Shown in pieces: positions 21,524 through 34,067 of a stretch of 64,000 nucleotides of DNA. Numbering within the stretch: position 1 is the first letter of the stretch; the number at the start of each line of letters is the position of its first letter. Made by a program: the position numbers and the translations under genes. The notes below the pieces were generated by a model. It was not told where the DNA came from and ran no database searches. It saw nothing but the letters and a program-made list of their open reading frames with translations. The DNA lies in NCBI GenBank assembly GCA_027922465.2, contig BQMF02000415.1, positions 248,001-312,000 on the forward strand, in the 5' to 3' direction. Source of the DNA: Turritopsis dohrnii (lineage: Eukaryota; Cnidaria; Hydrozoa; Anthoathecata; Oceaniidae).

Positions 21524-22734
21524 TATTTGGACGTTTTGAAATGACAGCTACTTATGTAAGGGCAACATGAAAGCCTTTAAAAACTCAGTTTGGAATTTAA
21601 AATTCCGTGCTATCCTGTCAGAATTTTGAATTCACTCCATGTATTATTAAAATTCCAAAAAATTCGATTTGGATAAAGAAGGAAGATTCACCAAAGAACA
21701 ATGAAACAACTTCTTCTCGATTAGTTTTAAATACTTCACCAAACAAACAAACACCACAACGGAATTTACTTCTCTTTCTAGCCTGATGCTAATGCGTTGG
21801 TAACTGTACGGCATAGGTTTCTGGAACTGATGCACCTTATCCTGGCTATTACTTGGTATTTGGGTGTTATAATAACGGGTGGAATAATAACATGGCAGAT
21901 TTCGGTTTTTTTAAAATTTGATTTGATTTATTTTATCCGATTGGGGACTGTTGCTTTCAAATCATTATTTGGTTCCAAAAAGTCCAATTTTTATTTCAAG
22001 TTTGGCCTACTCAGACATCTAGCACCTTATTTTGGGAGTTAATGTAAAAATACACAAATAGGAAAAACGCAGCCGGTTTCGTCAGCCTTTCAGCGCGAGT
22101 TTCGTTAATTTTCATGTTTCGTTCACTTGAATGGTACGGAGAAGAAGTAATCTTAAAAATCATAGACTACGACGAGGAGCCCCTAATTCCTTTTAACATT
22201 AAATAGTTTGACAATGATGAGTTTATTTCTTCTTTCACATCTATCAATTAGATACTTTGCCTTTATGTCTGATTTTCACGTGATAAGCGCTCCTTATATG
22301 TCCGTTTTATAAATAGCCTCAATAAAAGCAAAATCTTTTCTCCGCCGTACCAATGAAATGAAAAGTTTAACTTTAAGAGCAAGACAAAGTATTAAGCCAA
22401 TCAATTTTAATAGAGACATAACCATACAGTTAATCCACTATCATGTCATTCAAAAAGGTCTATATATACTTTCTCCTCCCTTCAATGATATCTATATTTC
22501 GATTTGCTATGATAATGTAAGCTACATTAGCGTCTTGAACATCAAAAGATGTTGATTCAGCTATTATTTTAGGTTTTATTATCATCTCTATTTGGTTCAT
22601 AATTTGTCCGATAATGTTTCTTTCCATCTGATTTCTGAAAATTAACCGTTATCACTGTTATCGGGCTTACTTGTAATTTTCTGGTTGAACAAAGTTTTAG
22701 TCCGTAATAGAAAAAAATGTTAAAATGGCTAGTA
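21524..22734. other. Intergenic DNA without supported genes
   Basis: AT-rich; open frames of 60-80 codons (21647, 21797, 22358) show no recognisable domains. Confidence 0.5.
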
Positions 22735-22760
22735 TTAGGGTTAGGGTTGGGGTTGGGGTT
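22735..22760 (+). repeat. Interstitial telomere-like tract
   Basis: Two TTAGGG units are followed by two TTGGGG variants. It is very short. Just after it is a palindromic patch built from TTTTAGTCGGGGAAAA and its partner CTTTTCCCCGGCC (22789-22846). Confidence 0.7.
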
Positions 22761-23324
22761 ACGAGGAACAAAAAGTCGGTAAACAATTTTAGTCGGGGAA
22801 AATTTTAGTCACCTAAGAACATTTTAGTCACTTTTCCCCGGCCAACTTTTTAAATAAGACATTTTTCTCCGACTAAATGTTTTCAATATGAAGAAGAATA
22901 TCAAGATATTACAATAACGCCTAAGGGGGGAATTTGGTCGGGGAAAATTATCGGCTTAAATTATTATGACGCAACATTAATTTTAACTACATTAACTATT
23001 ATTAACATTTTCTATAACAGAACACAACACTCCAATGCGTATAAATTGTCCACAATTAAACATGATGTGACTTTTTTAGTAGTTCCTGTTCCACTGTTTC
23101 CATAGTTTCTGCCATGAGGAAATTCATTCAAGTGCTGAAAATAGGGGAGCACCGTGTCATCAACCCATGCCCTAATAATGCACGAAGTCTTTGAAACAAT
23201 AATATCTAAATATGTACCTAGTAATGGTTACCCTCAACCCTGTTACAGTACCATATAATCACATCACTAGAGCAATTCAATCTAATTTCAACACAAATAG
23301 GTTTTTACACAATTGGTTATACGA

Positions 23325-23605
23325 TTTAACCGACTGGTAGCGTTGTGGTTGAGTCCTCGCTTCCAGTTCGGAGGGTCGCGGGTTCAGTCTCTGACTGAGT
23401 TATGTCAGCAAGAGAGTAGGAATGATGTCTGGGATGGCAGTTTAGTAGAGCGGTTCCTGTCATTACAACTCCCGTAGCCCAAATGAAGGCTTTAAATGCT
23501 CTAGAACCTCCTTCACAGGACCCTCATTAATAGCAGTACCTTAAGGAACTGAAGAGGCTATCCTGGGTGAAAATTCGTATAATAAGAATAAATAAAAAAT
23601 AAACA
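23325..23605 (+). mobile_element. tRNA-derived SINE
   Basis: The head carries pol III promoter boxes: A-box TAGCGTTGTGGTTGAG (23337) and B-box GGGTTCAGTCTC (about 23390). A tRNA-unrelated body follows and the end is an A-rich tail with AATAAGAATAAATAAAAAATA (about 23580-23605). After the tail a 28-base piece of the body (AGAGAGTAGGAATGATGTCT) is repeated, so there was a partial duplication or a second truncated insertion. Confidence 0.7.
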
Positions 23606-23639
23606 AGAGAGTAGGAATGATGTCTAGGATGATGTAATA

Positions 23640-24899
23640 AATTTTATTCTTTGACAATGGCTTCAGGATAGAAGCCGAAATATTAGATTTTAAGGAAATT
23701 TTGTCATTTTGTTCCTTATCAAAAGTTATGATGCTTCTGGTTATTTTGTTTATTATTAAATAAATAAGTAAGATGACTTTAGCCTCATGTCTGAGTAGAT
23801 ATTACTTCATTCGTCATCAAGCAGATCGTTGAGTAGATGTTACTTCATTCGTTATCAGGCAGCTCGTTGAGGCAAATTAACAAATTTTTCAATCTTGTTT
23901 CCTTCATGGTTTTTTTCTACTTTTTTAGCAATCTTGAATTTTATCGTTGCCGGCAATGAGATATTTCATTATTGGGCATTTTCAATTTCGTCTTCAAACA
24001 GACATTTATGTCTAAATCAAACTCAATTTCTTCACTGTTAAAATGCTCACATAATAATTCGCCATTATTGGTCTGTAATGCGTATCACTAGACTCAAATG
24101 TCAGAAATTTAGATGATTGTTTTGTTTGTCTTCTCGTTACATCTTCTTGTCACTGCAAGGAAGAGCATTTTTGTTTAATAAGGGTGTATCCTTTTATAGA
24201 AATGTTAAATAGAAACTTCTCCACAGTGACTATTCAACCTATTTGCCCAGTAGGTTAAACCGCTACATATTTTAACCGATGTTAAAGGATTTTATGCAAA
24301 AGAAATCAATTCTTTTGTATTTGATAAATCCGACATATTTTGAGTTCGTTCTGTAAATACCATTCTCTTTGAAAGTATTTAAAATATTTAAAGTACTTTC
24401 TCCCTCCTACAGCCAAACCTTTACAATTGTGTATGAAAGAACAAATCACTTTAATTTAGAAATGACGTACTTGGTGCTTTATCAGTATTTGTTGAATCAT
24501 GTCTCTATTAATTTTAAAAGAAAATTGGGAAACATATGACGTATATGTGGCATAAATCAAAACCACTAGTAATTCGATTGGTTTGAATAAAAAACTTTTA
24601 CAGGGATTTCTTCAGTAATGCGCAGTATATCAACAAGGAAAAAAGGACTGGGGACGAGGCTGGGAGATATTTATCAGATACCGTCAAAATTGTGAAAATT
24701 TAAGCAAAACTTAGACCAATTTTCGAAACATTCAAACTCGTTATAGTATCTGTGCTCATTTCGATTTTGCAAGTCACTTTTCTGAATCGAACAAAGTAAT
24801 TCCATGTTAATGAATCACTTTAACCTTCAGAAAAGTTTCAATGATCGAATTTCTTTGTGATTTACTGTAACATTGCGAAGACTATGCAACTATGATGAC
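23640..24899. other. Intergenic DNA without supported genes
   Basis: A near-exact 40-bp direct repeat (GAGTAGATRTTACTTCATTCG at about 23791 and 23831) is the only structure noticed. Confidence 0.5.
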
Positions 24900-26040
24900 A
24901 TGTTTCCAACTATCGTCCGATCTCCTTGTTGTCTAACATTGAAAAAATCTACGAAAAAGGCATGTACGCACGCCTCACTGATTTTCTCAATCAGCATAAC
25001 CACATTTATGCTAAACAATTTGGATTTAGAAAGCAACACTCAACCACCCATACACGTATTAACATTGTAGAGTGCATATGTAACTGTCTTGATAACGGGG
25101 TGCTTGCTTGAGGGGGTTTTGTTGACCTACAAAAGCCTTTGATACTATTGACCATCAAATCCTTCTTACTAAACTCAATCATTATGGTATTCGAGGTATA
25201 GTAAACAACTGGTTCAGGTCCTATCTCACCGGTCGTTTCCAATATGTCTCTATCAGCAAATCAAACTCTAGATTGCTATCTACTCACATGGTGTTCCACA
25301 AGGTTCAGTGCTTGAGCCGTTGTTATTCTTGTTGTTCATTAATGATCTGCATTACTGCATTAAGTCATCTGAAACCTGTCACTTTGCAGATGACACACAC
25401 CTCCTAAAGTTTTCAAATTCACTGTAGTCTCTCTGTAGGAAGACCTTACGCTGACCTTAAACGGCTATGCTCTTGGCTTTATGCCAACAAAATTTCCTTA
25501 AACCCTAGTAAAACTGAATTTCTGATCTTTAAATCCCGGTCTCGTACTTTGGACTTTATACCATACTTAACACTATGTGGTAAGCGCATCTACGCAAGCC
25601 ACAGTGTCAAATACTTAGGTGTTCATCTAGATGAACATCTTTCATGGAAAACCCATATTTTGTCTATTCAGCAAAACTACAGAGAGCCAATGTGGCGTTA
25701 TCCAAACTGCGTCATTATGTTCCCCAAACTCCCTCGTTAACATCTATCATGCAATTTTTAGCTCTCATATGCGCTATACCTGCCAAATCTGGCATGTGAC
25801 AACATCTATACCCACAGAATCTTAACATTGCAATAAGCAGCAATACCGCTTATGACCTTCTCTGAGCCTCGAACTCCATCTTCACCCCTCTCTACAATCT
25901 TGGTATTCCCCATTTTTTTTATCTTGTTGAAGTCCTCAACATAATTTTTGTCCGAAACTTTATAAAGTCACAGGTGCCTTCTGACACACTTAAAACCTTA
26001 AATATTCACAAAATCTCTCACTGACATAGAAAACCGTGAA
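24900..26040 (+). pseudogene. LINE reverse transcriptase relic (CR1/jockey-like, second family)
   Basis: Reverse transcriptase blocks are spread over several frames: LSNIEKIYEKGMYARL, FGFRKQHSTTH, a degenerate block [17 protein letters not shown] (about 25120), and then [20 protein letters not shown] (25285-25345). Further blocks are [10 protein letters not shown] (about 25380), LNPSKTEFLIF (25500) and VKYLGVHLDEHLSWKTH (25608-25655). Stops and shifts are frequent, including a TGA just before block A and a shift between the thumb pieces. No endonuclease and no tail are seen. It encodes no working product and differs from the LINE at 1363-8056. Confidence 0.85.
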
Positions 26041-26861
26041 TGACACTCGTATATTACATTATGGCCATTCGTGGACAACATAGAGATAAATAAAATAAAA
26101 TACACTCAGCTATTATTTCTTTTTAAAAAAATTGTCAGTGCAAGATATTTCATCAAATACAATTGTCTTCTTGAAATAGTGGGATAGTCATTTGGTTATT
26201 GCATACTATATAAAATACTAAAGATATGAACAAAACATGATAACAGCGGTAGATCCAGTGAAGATTAAAATGAGTGAGAGAGGACAGTGTAATAACATTC
26301 TTTCTCAATTTCCATTGCTCATTATCAAGTTTTACTTTACATCTACAGCTATTTTGCATGAATTCTGTATTTCTTTATGATCTGCCACATATTTACATAA
26401 AAGATGTGTAGCGATTTGACGTAAAGTAATACATTAAATTTACCACATTGATGCCTTGAGATGCAGCTACTGCCCATCACGTTACCACAAAAGAGATAAA
26501 AAAAAACAGTCATCATTGATGGAACCATCTCTATATTACTTCATTTAAGATAAATATGGATTCGTTACAAATGTGTTACGAATCAAACAAACATAGGACT
26601 TTTATGAAAAACAGTCTTATATATAGACTGATAAAACTATCCTGTATAAATATCATTAATTAATTAAAAAACAAAAAAATAAAATAAATTGTTACAAACC
26701 TCTTATCATACACGAAATCATTGTATTACGTACGTTCATTTATTGTGCTTTTATACAACGATGAGAAAATGGTCAATAGAGATGATTTATCGTATTGGTT
26801 TCAAATATAAGATAATATAGAAATATAAGACTATAAAATCTCACGACAGCCTTAGCAGTTA
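26041..26861. other. Intergenic, 3' flank of the first GPCR paralog
   Basis: AT-rich, with no recognisable coding content; short frames were judged chance. Confidence 0.5.
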
Positions 26862-27976
26862 TTAAGCAAAATTGTTATGACACTCAATCTCCGTATCAAC
26901 TTCAGTTACAGCTTCATCTTTACATATGGTATGAGGACTAGCCAAGGTATATGCACCAATGCAGGAATCCTTTGGAAGTTCATCACAGTTATTATTATTT
27001 CCCTCTTCAATTTCTTTGGCAATTTTAGGATTTGAAACGGCTACCATATTTTTTGAACTGCTCTCGAAATATCTGAAGGATACTCTCGCACCACGAGGTT
27101 CTTTTGGCTTTTTTGTATTTGATGTGTCAATCGATGCCATGGAAACATCTGTAAACGAGTTGCGTGTCGCATTACGGTTGCATTTTAAAATATTTATGGC
27201 AACTTTACGGGTGTGCTCCTGCACAAAAATGTAACAAAGTGAATCGGATATGAATCCGAGCGACCAAATAAGATTGATTTCAAATGGAACAGCAGAGCCG
27301 CTTTCTTTTTTGATGACATAAAGCACAATATCAGGAATAGCATAAAAGATAAAATACGTCACCACTATCAGACAAGGGACAATATTCTCTTTAGATACTT
27401 TTTTCTGCTTCAGATTAAATTTCTTTCTGCTTTTAAGGAGACTTATTCCTATTGCAGAATATGTAAATATGGCCACAATCATGAATACAGAATTCAATAT
27501 CATGAAACCATATGTATACATCCCTTCGTGAGCAACTATTGGAGCAGCAAAATAAACAGTGACTGAGTAAATGGCGGCCAGAAGCCACTGTGCTAAAGTT
27601 ACACGAAGAGTTCGTTGATATGTACACCAGATTTTGTATCGAACTTGTAAAATGAGAGCTAGTAATCGATCAATGGTAATCGAAAACATGGCGAAATAAA
27701 ACATTATATTTACGCCCCCATCTACCGCCAACACTATACGTCCATGTATTGTATCCCGCTCCCAAGAAGAGAAGGAAGGAGCAGCAATCAGGCTATACGT
27801 AACGATCATGCATATTTCAACTACACTCAAATTGCAAAGCAAAATCTTCTGATTGTATCTCCGTCGCCTTTGTTGACTGAGACAGTAAATTCCAAAACCA
27901 TGCGACATTAGTCCGATAACTTGTAAAATAAAATAACCTGCAATCGACCATTGATTTTCAGTTCACTTCCTGCCAT
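26862..27976 (-). pseudogene. GPCR family B, paralog 1: class A-like receptor with a 5' one-base frameshift
   Basis: From Met at 27908 a 348-codon frame encodes TM2 to TM7 and a long tail nearly identical in layout to the paralogs. DRLLAL stands at the DRY site, VAHEGMYTYGF in the second extracellular loop, FYAIPDIV in TM6 and SDSLCYIF at the NPxxY site. The paralogs start further upstream with MAG and a full TM1. Here the equivalent ATG is at 27974-27976, and the DNA between it and the TGG of the N-terminal tryptophan is one base shorter than in paralog 3. So the start codon is out of frame with the body, and an in-frame TGA lies just upstream of the TM1 codons. Internal initiation at 27908 would remove half of TM1. 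It is either a young pseudogene, a receptor with altered start, or a sequencing error. Confidence 0.75.
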
Positions 27977-28045
27977 TCTTCGTTGGAATCTTTAACTGTA
28001 ACTAAAGGAATTATGATTTTTTTGGGTTAAGTTTTATTGTCCTCG
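27977..28045 (-). promoter_or_regulatory. Conserved block upstream of GPCR family B start codons
   Basis: About 65 bases next to the start codon are shared, with small changes, by paralogs 1 (here), 2 (44473-44535) and 4 (58861-58915). The core on the plus strand is AACTAAAGGAATTAAGATTT or close to it. It may be 5' UTR or core promoter. Paralog 3 lacks the block. Confidence 0.5.
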
Positions 28046-28430
28046 ATGTAATGAGGTGCAAGGTTCCTATACAATTTTGTTTTAGAATTCCGGGCCTGTT
28101 AAGGTGCTTAATCTTAATTTTGCCTCCAAATAAAATCTTTGCAAAAAGAGAACATATTGAAAATTTCCTGTATATGTTATATGCTTGATACAATGAACAA
28201 ATGAAAGGAAGAGAATTTGCATAAAATTCTGTATACTTCTGTGGATATGTACTTCTTCACAGTAAATTTTCAACAAATTTGCTTTTTGAGAATTCATTAG
28301 TGATCACTGCTTGTTTTTCATAATCATTTCTTGAAATTGTCTTGTTGTGAAGAGACTCGTTAACTAAATTTTTGAAATACCGATAATCCTGTAAGAAAAA
28401 TAATTACACTTTTAAATAATTACACACATA

Positions 28431-28664
28431 ATTACACATGACAATAAATCTTTTCAGAAATTATGTCACGGCAGATCTTGCCTCGCTTTGAAACTGTACA
28501 ATAATGATATTTGTGTTGTTTTTGAAAAGAAGCGATGCCTGAGGGGGAAATGTTACACGAAGTTTTTTTTATCATTCTTAATTACGTTAGTAATTAAAAA
28601 CATTAGAAACGAGGCAAGATCTGCTATGACGTAATTTCCGAAAAGACCTATTGTCATGTGTAAT
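28431..28664. mobile_element. MITE with 55-bp inverted repeats
   Basis: The ends 28431-28485 and 28610-28664 mirror each other with few mismatches. Each begins ATTACACATGACAATA and runs inward to GCAGATCTTGCCTCG. The spacer is about 124 bp, without coding content. The family is unclear: no unambiguous target duplication can be read because the flanks are themselves AATTA-rich. Confidence 0.75.
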
Positions 28665-28879
28665 TATTTAAAAATACTTTTTCATATGGAGCTAGAAAAT
28701 CATTACATCAAGTAGAGAACAGATACACAGCTAAAATTATTCCTATAGTGTCCATTTACGTCAATGATGGTTTTTTAAACCCAACAATATAGCATCAATT
28801 CTAGTTCAAATTAGTCCACTGAAAAGCATAGTTCTTAAAGTCAATATACAAAAAAGTTACACTACGGCTAATTTAAGTT

Positions 28880-29130
28880 AATTTAAGCTAATTCAAATTA
28901 AGTGATATATACACTGAGATTAAAAGAAACCTAAGCTAATAAAATATTAAAAATTTAGTTTATATATCCTAGATTGTAAATATAAGTGGCACAGAGACGG
29001 CAACTGCACTGGATACTTGTTATGTTTTCTAACCCATTTTTTAAAAGCAGACAACGAAGAGGCATTTCTGCAGTTATTCCGAAGTATCTCCATTTATTAT
29101 TTCTTTCCAAAAACTAAAACTACTTCAGAG
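28880..29130 (-). pseudogene. 3' fragment of the same CR1-like LINE family as at 1363-8056
   Basis: Read on the minus strand it gives NCRNASSLSAF (about 29075-29045) and, after a shift, IQCSCRLCATYIYN (about 29010-28970). This equals the cysteine-rich end of LINE ORF2 near 7770-7860 (IQCNCRLCATYIY). It is 5'-truncated, as is usual for LINE copies. The tail on the low-coordinate side is not distinct. Confidence 0.65.
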
Positions 29131-29551
29131 GCTAAAACGAAGCGTATATAATAATCACTGAAATTGAAATCGCATGTATACAAATTAAACCAACTGCCAG
29201 TTCCCCACCTATTCAGTATTTTCTAAATCCATCATACAGCTACTAGAATGCAACAATATATAATCATTATAATTACATGAATCGAAAAATAAAAATGCTT
29301 GCGAAAAAAAATGATACTCTCAATGACACTGTGGTGAACGCTTATGCAAGTCCAACAGCTGTATTTAGATTAGTAAATAAAGAAAATATCAAGAGAAATC
29401 AAATTGTAATATCACCATATCCAAAGAACTCGCAGTAATTTTGTTTTTTCCTTGATTATAAGTAAGAACGAGCAGAAACGAGACAATACTTCCAGATTGC
29501 AACAATAAATACCAAAACCAAATTGGCATTGCAATGATCGCTAAAGAGTGT

Positions 29552-29706
29552 GTTCATCTAACAATTTGAAAGCATCGAACTTCTCGCCTAAAACTTCTTT
29601 AAATATTCTGAAAAAACGAATTTAGCCTTAACTGGTTCAGGCTTTACTTCGTTCTAATCAAATTTTACACCATGAAGTTTTGATGCTTTCAAATTGTTTG
29701 ATGAAC
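29552..29706. repeat. Small inverted-repeat element
   Basis: The 25-base arms GTTCATCWAACAATTTGAAAG at both ends face each other across a spacer of about 105 bp. It is probably a tiny MITE; no target duplication is clear. Confidence 0.6.
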
Positions 29707-32423
29707 TATATGTAAAGAAGCGTTGTTTATATAAATCTATACTATAATAATCGAACATTCAAAGAGATAAAATATTTTCATCAATTTTTACACAGATTTT
29801 TTTTTTTTTGATGATTATCTTTAATTTCCCATGGTATTCGATAACTTCAAAATAGCACTTTAGTAACAAATAAAAATATAATAGAAGGTTGGTTGATATA
29901 AAAAGTTTACCAACCTTCATAATTTCTTCCCGACCTGCCATTGTGTGTTTCAAAAGAAGCCATTTATTTCAAATTTCATTTTGAAATCCGATTTTTACGG
30001 AAACCAACCAAAGAAGCGCACTCAAGTATAAGCATCACAAAATGGTTATCCTGGAATGCTGATATTGTCAAGGGTGTTTATGAACGGGTACAACTAACAA
30101 CAACAGTACTATCGTTAGGTAGCTTATGGTCTATGTTCCGAGCAAAACTCAACGGCCACACTTCCTACACAACTCAGATCTCCCCATACATCTCACAAAA
30201 GTATTTTTGACGCCGAGTTAAAAATAATAACACCATTAAAATCCTTCCAAGATGCCCAATCTTTGACATCTCCACTACCGACTTTTCTATCCTTCGTGAC
30301 AAACAATGAAGAAAAATTCTCATGATAAAGACTAAGGGATTTTTTTCTTTTCGATGATAAATTATGTAATTTAACATGTCTTTATGATGAATATACAGTG
30401 TGTTTCAGAATATTAGAAACGGTGTCAACCCCATTATGTGTTTCAAATTTCAAAATAATTTTTTGCGGAGTGTTACTTTTAGCAGAACAGAGCTCATTTG
30501 GCAAGATCAAATATTGTCATCAAACACTAACAGAGAGATGCATTTCGGCTGCCGTAACTGGATGCAACCTCCTACAGGGTCATACAAAAAGTGCGATTTG
30601 GCTCACTTACCTTTGATTTTCGGAAATTTTGAGGTAGATAATAATATGGATGATCAAGCTCATAAGTGTTCAGGGTATAGCGTTTACGCAAAATTGTCGA
30701 TCTGTACGGTGGCGGTCAAAACAAAGTGGTTGTCACAGCATTAGCTATGGTTTTTCAAATTAGGATTTTTCACATTTTTTACATAAATTATAAATATTTC
30801 AATAATTAAAAATTTCTCTGTATTTTGTTCTGTATTTTGTCACATATTAATTTATTAATTTATTTACATTTCACATAATCAAAAAATATATAAAAACATT
30901 CTGTAATTTATTTAGGTCATTGTATATTATCCACTTTGCTTTATTCTGGTCTTTAAATTATCAACTTAGCCTCATAGCCCTTCTAAGTGCAGTCCACTTT
31001 CAGTTTCACTCAGTTCAAAAAGACTTTGAAGGGTCAACACCTCAACTGAACTCATTATTCATCACTCATCATTCATCACTCATCATTACACTTCAATTTT
31101 CTACACAGGCTAGCTGGTAAGTTTTGCCACACCTTTTTTTTTTCCTTAGCATGTGGACTTAAAGTTGGACTTAGAATTTTTTAAAGATTTTCACATACAT
31201 GTACTTAGACTTAGATTTTCTCAATTCAATTTTTGTAATTCAATTTCCGCGCTTTTAAGCGTAGGAAATTGTTTGGTTTACACATTCTATCTATCTATCT
31301 ATCTATCTGTGTAACAGTTTTTTGCCGTTTTCGGAAAGTCCGTTCGGATTTCGAATTGTTTGTTTATTCAGAATAGTTAATGAAAGACCCAAAACTCTAT
31401 GCAAAATGTAATACTAAAAGGCCACTTTCAATATTAATTCATAAAATGTTAACTTTTTAATACTTTTGGAATACTTTTAGAAGTTATTTTAGCCGTTTTA
31501 TGTTGAAAACTTCCCAGTTTAATTATCCTTTAAAATTTCCTTAAAAAGTCAGTAAAATATGCACACCGAGCACGTGAAACGTTCTCGAACCGATTTAGTT
31601 TATGTTATGAGGAAGTTGTATAATAGATTATTTAGAAGAAACTTTGAAGAAGAATTTTAAGACTTTATCTACTATTGCAATCGAAATATAATCATGAGAA
31701 CGTTCCTTGGAGGAAATATTGATATTCAGCTGACTCTGGAAAAAAATTCTTGAAAAAGAAGGTGAATGTTTGATAGTAAACTAAACTTTGCTGTGAAAAA
31801 AACTTTAAAATCACAGCAGAAATGTATGTAGTATCAAAATTACTGGTGAATACGTCATACGTCCTATCAATAAATGCATGAAATAACTTCATTTCATTTA
31901 ATAAATATTACACCGAAAGTTGAAGATATTGAAAAAAAACAAAAACAAATGACATTGTCATAGCTGCACAAATCACTTGTGTGTTGTGAATGAATTGATC
32001 CAAACATACATACTACAAGTATAAACATGTGCAAGATATTGGTGAACGATATGTCTTATAAAACTGTTTTTTTGGCTCTGAAACATCATAGTGAATTGAA
32101 AAGCAGTAATAAATTAAAGAAGGGATTAGCTAATTTGGGGAATTCCAGACTGTATCAAATTATTCATCACTGTACAATGGTCGGTCAATTTATCACTGTG
32201 TGGAACCGATTAGCTTTAAATTCACATTAAAAGGTTTTAAGATTACATTGTTCAAAATAATCCTGCAAACCGTTCAATGGAGGTACAATGATTTAGTTTG
32301 GATATATATATGTCAGGAAAACAAACTTTGGATGATGATTCAAATCCAACCAATTATATACATACAATGAGATCACTAAAGCCTTGTGAAAATTTGGAGT
32401 GTAATATGTTCTAGGACACAATA
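29707..32423. other. Intergenic DNA without supported genes
   Basis: Frames at 29941, 30398/30400 (114 codons), 30920 and 32027 show no recognisable domains. A (TCTA)n tract lies at about 31289-31310. Confidence 0.5.
31289..31310. repeat. (TCTA)n microsatellite
   Basis: Five to six TCTA units. Confidence 0.9.
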
Positions 32424-33065
32424 CGGGGATTTTTTTTGCGTGGATTAAGTTTTGCGACTTTTGCGAATTTTAGTCAAATTCACAAAAATAAATTGACGCA
32501 AAACGTCAAGAAATGAACGATTCGTGAAAATAAATGCATGCAAAATTTCATGATTTTATTTGCTCATTTTTTGGCTCTGTGTACCTACAGAACTAACTTG
32601 TTGTTCGTATATAAAAATTCGTAACTAAAACTTTCATCACTGCTAATTTCAGACATGTTTCTTTTTCTCGTATAACATACGCTACATTTATTTTGAACTT
32701 TTGTACGTCATTATAAATTCTCGGCTCCAGATCCCAAACTTTTCAGCGATCTTGAAAAGAAACGGCTTTATGCAGAAATATAAAGAGCTCATTCATGTAG
32801 AATAAAAGTTCTTTCGCTTATAAAATTATGATTTTATAAGTTATATTTACAGAAGGTTAAGTAGAAAAAGATTTTTGAAAAATTAAATTTTCAAGTTTAG
32901 TTCTCCTTTTAGGTATATTATAAAGTACACGCATTGCACTTTGTGCCCATTCGCAAATATAAATCCAAACATTTTCCTTTAGAAGCTCCGACTCAAAAAG
33001 TTAATCCACGCAAAACGCTCTCAAACCTTGGCTCGCAAAAGTTAGTCCACGCAAAAAAATCCCTT
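32424..33065. mobile_element. TA-flanked MITE
   Basis: The ends share GGGATTTTTTTGCGTGGA and TTTTGCGA in inverted orientation (about 32427-32467 and 33033-33063). They are flanked by TA (32422-32423, 33066-33067). The right arm holds a second TTAATCCACGCAAAACG copy (33001). There is no coding content. It is Tc1/mariner-like by target site. Confidence 0.7.
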
Positions 33066-33188
33066 TAAGGTATATCATGTTTGAAAAGAACATTTTCATA
33101 CAGATCCTAACAAAGTTTCATTGTGTCATTTGTCTTTTCGTGCACATTGGTGTTATTTATAAACTCTATGGAAGTGGTAATATGGAGA

Positions 33189-33353
33189 CAGTGGTGGATC
33201 TAGAGTGTAGTTGCAACTTGTGGAGAAGCGCATTGACATAATTTGTGACTTCAGTTCATATTATCAATGGGATTATTTGAACCTTTTTCTTTTATGTTTG
33301 AATTGCTAACACTCTCCTACACAAGTTGCGGCTTACCTCTGGATCCGTGACTG
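33189..33353. mobile_element. Small hAT-like MITE
   Basis: Imperfect inverted ends of about 34 bases (CAGTGGTGGATCTAGAG at left, CAGTCACGGATCCAGAGG inverted at right) enclose about 100 bp. The CAGTGGTGGATCYAGA type of end is common in hAT MITEs. No 8-bp duplication is visible, so the call is tentative. Confidence 0.55.
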
Positions 33354-34067
33354 GTTGGTTTAGTAGAAATAGATTTTCATATTGTATGTTATGTTGATTT
33401 AAGTTATGTATAAGCAATGTAATTTTTATCTTCTTGTAATCCTGTTAAATGTCATGGATTAAAATCTTTGAAATCCCCAAGTTTCTCCTGCTCTTATTAA
33501 TGCAGTTATGAACAATTTCTTGTAATGTTTACTTAAATATATCACCAAATTCACATTTCTGGCAAAATTTGGAAGGTGTGCACGAAGAACAATTCTAAGG
33601 TCCTGATATCAAAGTCGGCAGTTACTTGCAGATCATAAATAGCCGAGGTCTTCAGTTTTTAAACGAGTTTGCTTGTATAACTTTAATAGTTTAATAGTGT
33701 TGTGAAAGTCTTCAATCCCATGCAGCCTTTTTTTCAAATGATTTTGGTTCACTTCTATCGTATATCATTTTATTTTCCATGTGAACCGTAACTCGTATTT
33801 TGGGAATTGTGATAGACCTGTTCTCACATAAGCAGCAAGAAAAGATTGGATAGTCATTCAGATATCTTGAAAGTTAGCCTAAAGCAATTTCCTCCAGGCC
33901 TAATGCGGAAATTGTTCAAGCCACTAGGCTTCTAGTTTATTTTTGATTTCTATTTATTCAGTTTGAACCTATTCAAATAAAGTGTTACAAACACAGCCAA
34001 ACTGACCATTCATTATCTTTGCCCACACATTCAAACAGCAACCATCAAGTAGAGTTGGGCTCAATCA
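33354..34067. other. Leader or possible 5' LTR region of the BEL/Pao element
   Basis: An AATAAA signal at about 33976 and a GTTGGGCTC-like motif at about 34052, just before the gag frame, would fit the end of an LTR and a primer-binding region. No matching second LTR was found after 39803, so the boundary is not established. Confidence 0.35.

Noticed and set aside
30400..30744. 114-codon open frame
   Set aside because: No recognisable domain, low-complexity composition typical of AT-rich chance frames, and another frame overlaps it almost fully.
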